Source of the DNA: Fibrobacter succinogenes
GTDB taxonomy: Bacteria > Fibrobacterota > Fibrobacteria > Fibrobacterales > Fibrobacteraceae
Reading direction: 5' to 3'
Length of the DNA: 64,000 nt
Assembly: GCA_902762305.1 (NCBI GenBank)
Contig: CACWNW010000008.1
Coordinates: 124,001-188,000, forward strand
The notes under the pieces are model-generated. The model did no database searches and was not told the origin of the DNA. It saw only the letters and a program-made list of their open reading frames with translations. Below, piece by piece: positions 25,697 through 34,004 of the stretch (the stretch's first letter is position 1; the number at the start of each line of letters is the position of its first letter). Made by a program: the position numbers and the translations under genes.

Positions 25697-27013
25697 ATGA
25701 ACGCATCACAAAGACAATCTATCCTTGATGTCATAGACGCTTTTTTTAGCGCCGAAAGCCAAAATCTTTTTGAAGAGGCTATGAGCAACAAGTATAAAGA
25801 CGGTCTTCCAGAAAATGAATACTTTCTAGATTATTCTGTCCCTGACTTACTAGCCTTAGCAAAGAGAGTCTGCAAAAACTTTGAAATTAGATTGAATAGC
25901 GATGATTGGCAGCTATTGCCGTTTAATAACATTCCTGGTCAAACGCCCCAAGCTAACCTGCAGAGCTATTTACAGATGATCGTTGTTCATTTGAAAAATG
26001 CTAAGTATAAGGAGGTTGCCCAACCGTTACGTAATTTGGTAAGATATCAAATAGATAATGGATTTTATGGCATTTCCAATAAAAATACAATAACATCCAC
26101 TGCGGATATAGAAAGCAAAAGCATTCAGATTTCAGAAAAATTGAAATCTATTGATGCTTTGAAAAAGGATGTAATGGATGTAAAAAACACAATAAACGAA
26201 GAATTAAAGAAGCAGGGGGATTTAAAAAAACAAATTCAAGATAATGTAAAATCAGCCAATGACAGCTTATTGAAAATCTCTGGAATTCAAAAAAATACGC
26301 AGACACTAGAACAATCCATCACCGATGCAAATACAAGATGCACAAATTTGATAACTGCGTTGCAAAATAAAGAGAACGAACTCCAAGAAAGGGAAAAAAC
26401 TATTTCAGAACATATTAGTAAAACTGAGGCCTTCATGGACTCGTCCAAAGCCGTTTTTGGTGAAATCGCAAGAAATAGGTCAGAAGCAGAAGGACATCTT
26501 GCAGAAATAAAAAAAATGATGGGCTATATTGCTGACGGCACATTAAGCCATAGTTTTAATATGCGGAAGCAACGCATAAGCAAAAAAGTCACATTCTGGT
26601 TGATAACAAGTCTCGTAACATTAATTTTGACAATCATTTGGATTTGTGTAGTATTTACTTGTTTGAAAGCGAATACTGGTATGATATGGGCAGACATTTT
26701 GATAAATGTCATTAAATCTTCCTTGATGGTATTTGCATTTGGATACTCTCTAAATGAATACAATAAAGAGCGAACTTTATACGAAGAATATGCCTTTAGA
26801 GAATCAGTCGCCATTACATTAACCGCATATTTGCAGCAACTGGAATCCTGCTCTAAGGAAGAAATGCAAAAATTACTGATGGATACTGTTGAAAAATTAT
26901 ACACGAAACCAATTATATCGACTAAAGAGTACAAATTTTCAAAGCTTGACGCGGAATCGATTGCCGAATTGGTCAAACCTATTGCACAAAGCATAAATGA
27001 GTTAAAAAAATAA
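25697..27013 (+). CDS. Coiled-coil membrane protein of unknown function between hsdM and hsdS
   Basis: The 438-residue protein has a globular helical N-terminal part (1-140), a long coiled coil (about 150-280; many Lys, Glu, Asn, Gln in heptads), two transmembrane helices (about 300-325 and 335-350), and a C-terminal helical part of 80 residues. I recognise no family. It is AT-rich and starts 33 bases after hsdM, and its stop overlaps the hsdS start by one base, so it is made together with the RM proteins. A membrane-anchored sensor or effector linked to the RM system, or a separate defence gene using the RM operon, are both possible. Confidence 0.75.
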   Translation: MNASQRQSILDVIDAFFSAESQNLFEEAMSNKYKDGLPENEYFLDYSVPDLLALAKRVCKNFEIRLNSDDWQLLPFNNIPGQTPQANLQSYLQMIVVHLKNAKYKEVAQPLRNLVRYQIDNGFYGISNKNTITSTADIESKSIQISEKLKSIDALKKDVMDVKNTINEELKKQGDLKKQIQDNVKSANDSLLKISGIQKNTQTLEQSITDANTRCTNLITALQNKENELQEREKTISEHISKTEAFMDSSKAVFGEIARNRSEAEGHLAEIKKMMGYIADGTLSHSFNMRKQRISKKVTFWLITSLVTLILTIIWICVVFTCLKANTGMIWADILINVIKSSLMVFAFGYSLNEYNKERTLYEEYAFRESVAITLTAYLQQLESCSKEEMQKLLMDTVEKLYTKPIISTKEYKFSKLDAESIAELVKPIAQSINELKK

Positions 27014-28221
27014 TGACTGATAAACCAAAATTAAAACAGACCGAAGTCGGGATGATACCAAGCGATTGGGAAGTGAAAACGCTGGGTGAACTTGTGGATA
27101 TGTCATCAGGAACAACGCCATCAAGGTTCAATGAAAAGAACTTTCAAGGCAATGTATGTTGGCTTTCTAGCGGAGAATTGAAATCTCATTATATATACAA
27201 TACAAAAGAAAAAATTAGTGAAGACGCAGCTTCTTCAATGCGACTTTATCCAAAGGGAACCGTTGTTATTGCTATGTATGGTCTTGAAGCTGAAGGTGTT
27301 CGCGGTACATCTTCCATTCTTGCAAAAGAATGTACAATAAGTCAGGCTTGTATGGCATTTACCAATTTGAGAGAAATCAACAATGAATATTTTTACTATT
27401 GGTATGCAGCAAATGGCAATGAAATTGGAACAAAGTATGCTCAAGGAACTAAACAGCAAAATTTAAGTCCAGAGGTAATGAAAAATGTTATTATACCTCT
27501 TCCACCCACAATTGAAGAACAACAACGCATTGCAAATGCCCTCTCCGACGTTGACACCCTAATCGCGAACCTAGAAAAACTCATCGCCAAAAAGAAAAAC
27601 ATCAAACAAGGCGCAATGCAACAACTCCTCACCGGCAAGAAACGCCTCCCCGGATTCGCCCCCGCCAAACCCACCTACAAACAAACCGAACTCGGAAAGA
27701 TTCCCACCGATTGGGAAGTGAAAAATGTCGGAAAGTTGTTAAAAATTGGACATGGACGAGACTACAAGAATTTAAAATCTGGCAACGTGCCTGTTTATGG
27801 AACGGGCGGTTATATGACTTCCGTTAACGATTGTCTTTATGATGGCGAAACGGTTTGTATTGGACGTAAAGGAACAATAGACAAGCCTTTTTATCACACA
27901 GGAAAGATTTGGACTGTTGATACGCTATTTTATACATACGGATTTAATAATTGCAATCCGAAATTTATCTACTACGCATTTTGCTTAGTTGATTGGTTTG
28001 CAATGAATGAGGCAAGTGGGGTTCCTAGCTTAACATCAAAAAATATTGAAGATGTTTTACTGCGAATTCCATCTTCAAAAGCAGAACAAACCGCCATCGC
28101 AAACATCCTCAGCGACATGGACACCGAAATCTCGGCCCTCGAAACCAAACTCGCAAAATACCGCACCCTCAAAACCGGCATGATGCAACAATTATTAACT
28201 GGAAAAGTGAGACTGAAATGA
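27013..28221 (+). CDS. hsdS: Type I restriction-modification specificity subunit
   Basis: HsdS reads the two halves of the target sequence. The 402 residues form two half-repeats, each with a target-recognition domain followed by a conserved helix: KQTEVGMIPSDWEVKTLGEL / KQTELGKIPTDWEVKNVGKL start the halves and ANALSDVDTLIANLEKLIAK / ANILSDMDTEISALETKLAK are the helices, each ending in MQQLLTGK. DNA composition switches inside the gene: conserved parts (27530-27720, 28080-28180) are GC-richer, and the recognition domains are AT-rich, which suggests replacement of recognition domains by recombination. The end overlaps the next gene by four bases (ATGA). Confidence 0.93.
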   Translation: MTDKPKLKQTEVGMIPSDWEVKTLGELVDMSSGTTPSRFNEKNFQGNVCWLSSGELKSHYIYNTKEKISEDAASSMRLYPKGTVVIAMYGLEAEGVRGTSSILAKECTISQACMAFTNLREINNEYFYYWYAANGNEIGTKYAQGTKQQNLSPEVMKNVIIPLPPTIEEQQRIANALSDVDTLIANLEKLIAKKKNIKQGAMQQLLTGKKRLPGFAPAKPTYKQTELGKIPTDWEVKNVGKLLKIGHGRDYKNLKSGNVPVYGTGGYMTSVNDCLYDGETVCIGRKGTIDKPFYHTGKIWTVDTLFYTYGFNNCNPKFIYYAFCLVDWFAMNEASGVPSLTSKNIEDVLLRIPSSKAEQTAIANILSDMDTEISALETKLAKYRTLKTGMMQQLLTGKVRLK

Positions 28222-29774
28222 CAAAGAAGAAAAAGGACAACGAACAAGGTTCTGTAAATCCGAATAAAAATCGAAATGATGTAGATTCTTATGTAACCAA
28301 GGAAATGAAAGATCAAAAGAATTCTTTCCCTCAGTTCTTTTCGGGTATAAAATTTGATTCTTTTCGTCATATAAAAAACATTAGGTTGGACTTTATCCAT
28401 CCAATAACAGTAATCGCAGGCTCAAATAAATCCGGCAAAACAACAATTTTGCTGTCTATTGCTTGTAGTCATTATAATTTTATGCGAAGAAACGTAGTGT
28501 CAGGCAATATGTGTAGAAATACATGGGGAAACGTTTTGCGTTTTGTTTCGGGGGATGTTCAGGAGGATGATTGGACTTATTTTGTAGATTATCGAGAAGG
28601 TGACAAAATTGAAACGGAGAAAAGAGGACGAAGAAATAAAGATTCGAAAAAATGGAGCGGTGTTGCAAAAAAAGAAAATCAAATAGGGACACCGGAAGGT
28701 GGTAAAATAAATGGAGGTCGTCACGCATATTTAATAGATATGGATAGGATAATTCCTGCTCGTCATCTTTCTGATACAGAATATAAGAAGGTTAGAAAAA
28801 AGAATGGCGGAGAGGGAAATGAAGAGGTTAATGAATATCTATCATATATATTTGAGGACGAATATATTGTTAATAAAATAGCCTCTTCGGCAGATCGTGA
28901 TTTATATTCTTTTTCAACGGAAAATAAATATTCTAGTTATAATTCGGCTTCGGGAGAGGATGCATTAACGAGAATTCTTCAAGATATAGTTTCGGCACCA
29001 AATGGGTCATTAATATTGATTGAAGAGATTGAAGTGGGCTTGCATCCTAAAATTCAAAGACGATTAATGGATGTATTATTTTATGAAGCATCAAAGAAAC
29101 AAAAACAATTTATTGCGACCACACATTCCGCTACGATTCTTTCATCTGTTAGACCTGAATCAAGAATCTTTATAGATGCTTCAAATGGAATGCATAAAGT
29201 TATTCCTCAGATTAGTATTAATGCGGCTTTAACAAAAATGGATGCGGAGAATTATCCTATAGCGGATATATATGTTGAAGACGAACTCTCTCAAGCCATG
29301 GTTCAGTTAGCAATTGATGAGATAAATAAAACAAGGCCTGGTTTTACAAAATTAATAAAAGTAATTGTCGTTGGAAATGCGCAACTAACGTTTGATTTTT
29401 TTATGACTCGTAAAAAAATATATCGTGAGGATTGCATAAACAGAGGCTTTGCCTGTATTTTAGATGGGGATATGCGCCATATGGGCTCCGATGAGTTGCT
29501 TTTTTTCCATTATTCAGACAAATCTCCTGAAAAAATGCTAGTTACGGAATTTTTAAACCAATATAAAAACCCGCAATTGGCCTATCATTTAAAGAAAACT
29601 GATAATCATGCTTTATTTAAAAAAATGGTGGAATGGGATTTGGCTTCTTCTGAGAAAAATGCATTTGATGTTTGTTGGAAGGCTCTTTTAAGCACTTCTG
29701 GTGGACAAGAATATTTTCAGAATATGCAGGCTTTTATTATAAAGGTCTATCAATATTTTTCTAAAGAATTGTGA
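28218..29774 (+). CDS. OLD-like AAA ATPase with TOPRIM-type nuclease domain
   Basis: Residues about 40-350 are an ABC-type ATPase: Walker A AGSNKSGKTT at 67-76, Walker B LILIEEIEVGLHP near 270 and the switch His in ATTHSATIL. The C-terminal part has the acidic residues expected of a TOPRIM fold: VEDE at 353-356 and DGDMR at 416-420. This order (ATPase then TOPRIM) is that of OLD-family nucleases such as the GajA-type defence proteins. A long insertion (about 110-210) rich in Lys and Gly lies inside the ATPase. It overlaps hsdS by four bases and is followed after 32 bases by a TIR gene, suggesting one co-expressed defence unit. AT-rich. AriA-like ATPases without TOPRIM are the main alternative. 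Confidence 0.72.
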   Translation: MTKKKKDNEQGSVNPNKNRNDVDSYVTKEMKDQKNSFPQFFSGIKFDSFRHIKNIRLDFIHPITVIAGSNKSGKTTILLSIACSHYNFMRRNVVSGNMCRNTWGNVLRFVSGDVQEDDWTYFVDYREGDKIETEKRGRRNKDSKKWSGVAKKENQIGTPEGGKINGGRHAYLIDMDRIIPARHLSDTEYKKVRKKNGGEGNEEVNEYLSYIFEDEYIVNKIASSADRDLYSFSTENKYSSYNSASGEDALTRILQDIVSAPNGSLILIEEIEVGLHPKIQRRLMDVLFYEASKKQKQFIATTHSATILSSVRPESRIFIDASNGMHKVIPQISINAALTKMDAENYPIADIYVEDELSQAMVQLAIDEINKTRPGFTKLIKVIVVGNAQLTFDFFMTRKKIYREDCINRGFACILDGDMRHMGSDELLFFHYSDKSPEKMLVTEFLNQYKNPQLAYHLKKTDNHALFKKMVEWDLASSEKNAFDVCWKALLSTSGGQEYFQNMQAFIIKVYQYFSKEL

Positions 29775-29806
29775 TGATTGTTATTCGGGGGTAGAAAACC
29801 GTATAT

Positions 29807-30532
29807 ATGGGCTACAAAATATTCGTTTCATACAAGTATAAAGATAATAGCGTCTACCCTTTGAGTTCGTCTCGAAGCGGCTTTACTTTCCCATATGGAA
29901 ATCATACTACAGTTCGCGACTATGTGGATAAACTGGAAACGTATTTTGACCATACGAGTAACATTTACAAAGGCGAATCTGACAATGAAGATTTGTCAAA
30001 CTATTCCGAAGATGCAATTTGGGAAAAATTAAAGGATCGAATTTTTGATAGCTCCGTCACTATTGTAATGATTTCGCCGGGTATGAGAGAACCCTATCGA
30101 TCAGAAAAGTCTCAATGGATCCCTTGGGAAATCTCATATTCATTACGTGAAACAACAAGGGGAGATAGAACTAGCCATTCTAACGCTATTTTAGCCGTTA
30201 TACTTCCCGATTTCCACCATCGATATAATTACTTCACTGAGCCCCACTCATACCAACGACTAGACGGTCAAGGCATTCATCAAGACCCTGTATTCCCTAT
30301 AATTCGAAAGAATATGAATAACAATCGGTGGGTTAAACCGTCTCCATTTTTGCATATGGGATTTCATTCTATTACAATAGACGACTCTTCATACATTCCG
30401 AGCGTAAAATGGGATGATTTTATTCAACATCCAATGGCTTATATTGAACACGTAATCAAGCGCAAAGAAAACATATCTCGCTATAATATATGCACAGATG
30501 TTGAATTTTATCGATGGAACTCATTGTTTTAA
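29807..30532 (+). CDS. TIR-like (ThsB/MTH538-type) domain protein
   Basis: The 241-residue protein starts GYKIFVSYKYKD, the first beta strand of a TIR-like fold of the ThsB/MTH538 type. The segment VTIVMISPGM and then SQWIPWEISYSL follow, with the Trp-Glu pair where such proteins carry the catalytic Glu. Bacterial TIR proteins of this type make NAD-derived signal molecules upon phage infection. There is no ThsA-like (SIR2/SLOG or macro) partner here; the neighbours are an OLD-like ATPase before and a small three-TM protein after. The rest of the sequence (120-241) has no known domain. AT-rich. Confidence 0.78.
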   Translation: MGYKIFVSYKYKDNSVYPLSSSRSGFTFPYGNHTTVRDYVDKLETYFDHTSNIYKGESDNEDLSNYSEDAIWEKLKDRIFDSSVTIVMISPGMREPYRSEKSQWIPWEISYSLRETTRGDRTSHSNAILAVILPDFHHRYNYFTEPHSYQRLDGQGIHQDPVFPIIRKNMNNNRWVKPSPFLHMGFHSITIDDSSYIPSVKWDDFIQHPMAYIEHVIKRKENISRYNICTDVEFYRWNSLF

Positions 30533-30557
30533 ATGATATTAAAAATAGGAGCAAATA

Positions 30558-30983
30558 ATGGAAATAGAAAAAGAAGACGAACGCCTGTATTTGCAGTTCC
30601 TGCAAAATAATATCGCCAGAATGAATACTAATTCCGCCCAAGCCAAAGGATGGTGCATTGCAATTGTGGCTGCGTTATTGGCAATCTTTTCCGAAACGAA
30701 AAATGAACTGTTTACTTGGATATGCTTAATACCAACTGTTCTATTCTGTATTCTGGATACATTATATTTGCAGCAAGAACACAAGTTTGTTGCAATGTAT
30801 AATGATTATATAAGTGGTAAAGATTGTAAGCCCACTGTGTATACAATGCCCATGAAGTCTTATGAAAAAGGTTTCTGTGGTTTTCTTAAGGCTTTAAAAT
30901 CCTGGTCTGTATTACTTGTGTATGGCCCGTTATTAGCCGTCATAATTACAATCATCTGTATGATTAAAGCGAATTGTTGTTAG
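30558..30983 (+). CDS. Small three-TM protein next to the TIR gene, candidate membrane effector
   Basis: The 141-residue protein has an amphipathic N-terminal helix (1-28), transmembrane helices at about 33-47, 52-71 and 114-136, and a short cytoplasmic loop between the second and third. AGGAG precedes the ATG by 6 bases. It lies 25 bases after the TIR gene and is AT-rich like it. I see no signal-binding domain (macro, SLOG or STALD). Position next to a TIR enzyme suggests a pore-forming effector of abortive infection. This is inference; the family is unknown to me. Confidence 0.75.
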   Translation: MEIEKEDERLYLQFLQNNIARMNTNSAQAKGWCIAIVAALLAIFSETKNELFTWICLIPTVLFCILDTLYLQQEHKFVAMYNDYISGKDCKPTVYTMPMKSYEKGFCGFLKALKSWSVLLVYGPLLAVIITIICMIKANCC

Positions 30984-31034
30984 TACGTAAAATGCTCAAC
31001 AACTGCTGAATTTTGAATATAACGAATTTGAATG

Positions 31035-31060
31035 CCATTTTGCCGACATCGGTAAAATGG
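31035..31060. terminator. Hairpin, probable terminator between convergent genes
   Basis: CCATTTTGCCG/CGGTAAAATGG forms an 11-bp stem (one G-T pair) with the loop ACAT, directly downstream of the three-TM gene and before the convergent AbiE-like genes. T and A runs lie in the arms. Confidence 0.55.
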
Positions 31061-31066
31061 TTATTT

Positions 31067-31089
31067 AGGTAAAAATTGAATTTTTACCT
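31067..31089. terminator. Second hairpin, overlapping the end of the 53-aa gene
   Basis: AGGTAAAAATT/AATTTTTACCT is an 11-base perfect palindrome around a single G. It covers the stop codon of the small reverse-strand gene. Together with the hairpin at 31035-31060 it separates the two convergent transcription units. Confidence 0.5.
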
Positions 31090-31245
31090 ACAATTACTGA
31101 ATTCCGACATAAAGGATTCCGCCCCCTGACGGATGTCTTCCAGAATTTCCTTGTGAGTCATTTTGGAATGCCTCAGAGAGTTGTATTCGCGCAGTTTACG
31201 GATGTCTTCTGCATCAAAGCGGTTACTTATGTTAGGGAACTTCAT
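31084..31245 (-). CDS. Small 53-aa protein coupled to the AbiEi-like gene
   Basis: The ATG at 31245 overlaps the stop codon of the AbiEi-like gene by four bases (ATGA), so translation is likely coupled. The product starts MKFPNISNRFDAEDIRKLRE and ends FMSEFSNCR; it is charged and looks helical. A canonical AbiEii toxin in this position would be an approximately 250-300-residue nucleotidyltransferase; this is far smaller and shows no nucleotidyltransferase motif. It may be a small partner of the AbiEi-like protein or the rest of a lost gene. Confidence 0.55.
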   Translation of the reverse strand: MKFPNISNRFDAEDIRKLREYNSLRHSKMTHKEILEDIRQGAESFMSEFSNCR

Positions 31246-31820
31246 AGTTCAATCTCCAAATATGTTTTCAGGGTGGCGGCGACTCTAAGCTTTTTTGCAT
31301 ATTCTATAAGTTTCGCGATGTTCCTGTCGGTGCGATGCAGATATGTCTTGAGAATTTCGGCACATACATCCAGGCCGATTTTGTTGCGGTATTTGATGGC
31401 GTCGCAGACGGAGCGTTCCAGGTCGGTAACGCGCACCTTGTGGCCATGGACTTCCGCCGCTGTGGTTCCGAACTCCAGCAGATGATCTGACCAGTAGTAA
31501 AGCGTCACGGGAGGGAATTCGGGCAATACGAGTTTGCGTTTGCGCGGGATGGCGATGCAAAATGCGGAGGGAATTTGCGTTGTCAGCTCGTAATGCTCCC
31601 ATGCGGAATACATGCACAGCACGCCGCCGGGCACAAGAACATCTATGTCGAGTATCGTATCTGCCAGAGTGGCGGGTTCTGCAAACACTCCGGGGCGCAG
31701 GCGGAGCAGTTCGCCGGACTGGACTTTTTGCAATGCCTGGTGATACTGATAGGCGCTCATGTTTTCGCGAACCATGAAGCCTTCGGTATAGCCAATTTCT
31801 TTTCCGTCGTATTTGGGCAT
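31242..31820 (-). CDS. AbiEi-like antitoxin/transcriptional regulator
   Basis: The 192-residue protein has a short winged-helix N-terminal part (QYHQALQKVQSGELLRLRPGV) followed by the AbiEi-type domain (YSAWEHYELTTQIPSAFCIA, VTDLERSVCDAIKYRNKIGL). AbiEi proteins are antitoxins of type IV toxin-antitoxin systems that repress their own promoter. The usual toxin gene (AbiEii) is absent; a 53-aa gene overlaps the end instead. It is the only reverse-strand gene inside the RM block, separating the TIR unit from the Septu pair, and its codon use is GC-richer than that of its neighbours. Confidence 0.8.
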   Translation of the reverse strand: MPKYDGKEIGYTEGFMVRENMSAYQYHQALQKVQSGELLRLRPGVFAEPATLADTILDIDVLVPGGVLCMYSAWEHYELTTQIPSAFCIAIPRKRKLVLPEFPPVTLYYWSDHLLEFGTTAAEVHGHKVRVTDLERSVCDAIKYRNKIGLDVCAEILKTYLHRTDRNIAKLIEYAKKLRVAATLKTYLEIEL

Positions 31821-32030
31821 ATCTCTAATATAATAAAATTACGGCGATTTTGCAAATATGCCGTAGAAAATTTAACATTTGAGGGCGATTTTCGCTTTAA
31901 TGTTGCGTTTTGTCGGGATTTCGTCCAATTCTAACATTGTGTTTTGTTAAAATCGTTGCCAAAGAGATGTGTAGAAAAATGCTAGAAAAAAATTTTTCTT
32001 AGATAATTATATATTTATGTCGAGGTTCCT

Positions 32031-33341
32031 ATGAGACTGACAAGAGTAAAGTATCGCAATTTTCGAGGATTTGAGGAAAAGGAATTTTCCCTGGATAGTC
32101 CGTTGGTGCTTTTTGTCGGCGACAATGCCAAAGGTAAGACCAGCGTCTTAAAGGGTATTGCTTTGGCTCTCTCATCATGGACATCAGCTTTCCCTGAAAT
32201 TAAATTGCTCAAATATACATTGGATGATGTTCGTAAAGTTGCTGATCGTGAAGGTTCAGAGATTCCGACTTTTAACCCCTGCTCGGTATCAAACGTGCAA
32301 TGCTGGATGAAAACAGATAGATTGCCCTTCCTTATGCCGGATTTTTTTGATTGGGTTCGTCCATACGGTCGCCATTCATACATGAATAAACTGAAACAAA
32401 TAGCTAAAGAATATTTGGGGGTTATTGAAGAAGGAGGGGATGTTTCTTTACCTTATTTTGGCTTTTATGGAACGGGTCGCCTTTGGCATGTTGATAAACG
32501 TTGGATGGCTTTGAGGGGAAAAGACTTTTCTCGCGATTCTCGCTACAAAGCTTACCAAAATGCTCTTGATGCATCTTCGTCAGATGAAATGCTGCGAAAA
32601 TGGATTGCCAAGCTAAGTCATGCTGAATTTATTGAATGGAAAAAATCATCTGTTTTAGCTTCTGTATGGACCTGCCTAAAGAAAATTATCCCTGATGTTA
32701 CAAATGTTTATTGGAATCCAAAAGAAGACGATCTCGTTTTTGAATTCAAAAATGGCAAATCACTTCCACTGAGCAATTTGAGTGAAGGTCAAAGAATTGT
32801 TGCATCTTTGGTGACCGACTTGTGCATTCGCATTAGCTTGTTGAATCCTCATTTGAATGGAGAAGCTCGAAAGCTGACAGAGGGCGTAGTTTTAATTGAC
32901 GAGATTGACTTGCATTTGCACCCGAAGTGGCAAAAGACGATTGTTCCTAATTTGAAGGACCTTTTCCCGAATATTCAGTTTATCCTGACTTCGCATTCTC
33001 CGTTTATTATTCAGTCTTTAGAAGGGGTTGATGGCGCGCGAATTATCAACCTGGATGACGATGAAAATCCATATGACTTCACACGTAGAAACAGCCGCAG
33101 CATAGAAGATATTGCAGAAAATGTGATGAACGTTAGTTTGCCGCAACGGAGTGAAAAATACCTTGCGATGAAGAGCGCTGCAAGAGAATATTTTGAGTTG
33201 CTGAGAAATGCGTCTGCATCTGAGGAACAAAAGAACTTGGCTCGAAATAAACTAAGAGAACTTACAATAAAATATGGATCTGACAATCCCGCCTATGCAG
33301 CATACCTTGAATCAAAAGCTGAATCTGCAGGAGTCGTCTAA
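32031..33341 (+). CDS. ptuA: Septu ATPase PtuA-like
   Basis: The 436-residue protein is an AAA/ABC-type ATPase with Walker A VGDNAKGKTS (29-38), an ABC-signature-like NLSEGQRI and Walker B VLIDEIDLHLHP with Asp290/Glu291, then the switch His in LTSHSPFI. Paired with an HNH nuclease encoded by the next gene (overlap of one base), it matches the Septu anti-phage system (PtuA-PtuB), in which the ATPase senses infection and unleashes the nuclease. It is AT-rich. TATATTTA lies upstream and GAGG just before the ATG. A Retron-associated PtuAB is the alternative, but no reverse transcriptase is near. Confidence 0.82.
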   Translation: MRLTRVKYRNFRGFEEKEFSLDSPLVLFVGDNAKGKTSVLKGIALALSSWTSAFPEIKLLKYTLDDVRKVADREGSEIPTFNPCSVSNVQCWMKTDRLPFLMPDFFDWVRPYGRHSYMNKLKQIAKEYLGVIEEGGDVSLPYFGFYGTGRLWHVDKRWMALRGKDFSRDSRYKAYQNALDASSSDEMLRKWIAKLSHAEFIEWKKSSVLASVWTCLKKIIPDVTNVYWNPKEDDLVFEFKNGKSLPLSNLSEGQRIVASLVTDLCIRISLLNPHLNGEARKLTEGVVLIDEIDLHLHPKWQKTIVPNLKDLFPNIQFILTSHSPFIIQSLEGVDGARIINLDDDENPYDFTRRNSRSIEDIAENVMNVSLPQRSEKYLAMKSAAREYFELLRNASASEEQKNLARNKLRELTIKYGSDNPAYAAYLESKAESAGVV

Positions 33342-33985
33342 TGCGTCCGGTAAAAAAAGGCAAATGGCCTACAAATCAATTTGGATATATAAAGCTGCCT
33401 GCTGACTATCGAGATTTCCTTCCTGATTTGAAAGCAGATATTGGTCATTATTGTTCTTATTGTGAGTGCAGAACGCGGTCTTTAGATGTTGAACACGTAA
33501 TCCCCAAATCAATAAACCCACAAAAATTGGAATATAATTGGTACAATTTACTTCTTTCATGTCCCAAATGTAATAGAGATTATAAAAAAGATTGGAATCC
33601 ATCCCGTAGAGGTTATGTATGGCCTGATACGCACGATACCTTTGATATATATGAATATCATTGTGATGGTTCGATGTCCGTAAATAGTTCCGTTTCTCCA
33701 TATGTTCAAATCATGGCTCAAAATACAATAAATTTGATGCATCTAAATTCAGAGAACTCGTCAGATGATGAACTTGTTGATATGAGAGCTGAAATGTGGG
33801 AAACTGCCAACGAAGATTTGGAAGATTATAACATTGGAAAGAAATTACCGGATCAAGTTGCCAAACATGCGAAAAAAACGGGTTACTGGTCTGTATGGAT
33901 GACTGTTTTCAAGGATCATCCAGAGGTAACTCAAAAGATTGCGGACGCATTCCCAGGAACATTGCCAAAATACTGTACGCCATAG
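33341..33985 (+). CDS. ptuB: Septu HNH nuclease PtuB-like
   Basis: The 214-residue protein has an HNH fold with a zinc knuckle: Cys38-x2-Cys41, DVEHVIPKS with Glu51-His52, NLLLSCPKCN with Asn69 and Cys74-x2-Cys77. All key residues are present. It follows PtuA with a one-base overlap (TAATG) and is AT-rich like it. The C-terminal 100 residues are helical and probably bind the ATPase. In Septu systems this nuclease degrades DNA when phage infects. Confidence 0.84.
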   Translation: MRPVKKGKWPTNQFGYIKLPADYRDFLPDLKADIGHYCSYCECRTRSLDVEHVIPKSINPQKLEYNWYNLLLSCPKCNRDYKKDWNPSRRGYVWPDTHDTFDIYEYHCDGSMSVNSSVSPYVQIMAQNTINLMHLNSENSSDDELVDMRAEMWETANEDLEDYNIGKKLPDQVAKHAKKTGYWSVWMTVFKDHPEVTQKIADAFPGTLPKYCTP

Positions 33986-34004
33986 GGTATCCTTAAGGTG
34001 ATTT

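Noticed and set aside
28218-29774. PARIS (AriA/AriB) system
   Set aside because: The ATPase itself carries the TOPRIM-type acidic residues and no separate AriB-like gene follows, so an OLD-like protein fits better.
29807-30983. Complete Thoeris system
   Set aside because: The TIR protein fits ThsB, but no ThsA with SIR2/SLOG or macro domain is present; only a small membrane protein follows.
32031-33985. Retron effector pair
   Set aside because: PtuA/PtuB-like proteins also occur with retrons, but there is no reverse transcriptase or structured ncRNA in the flanking sequence.
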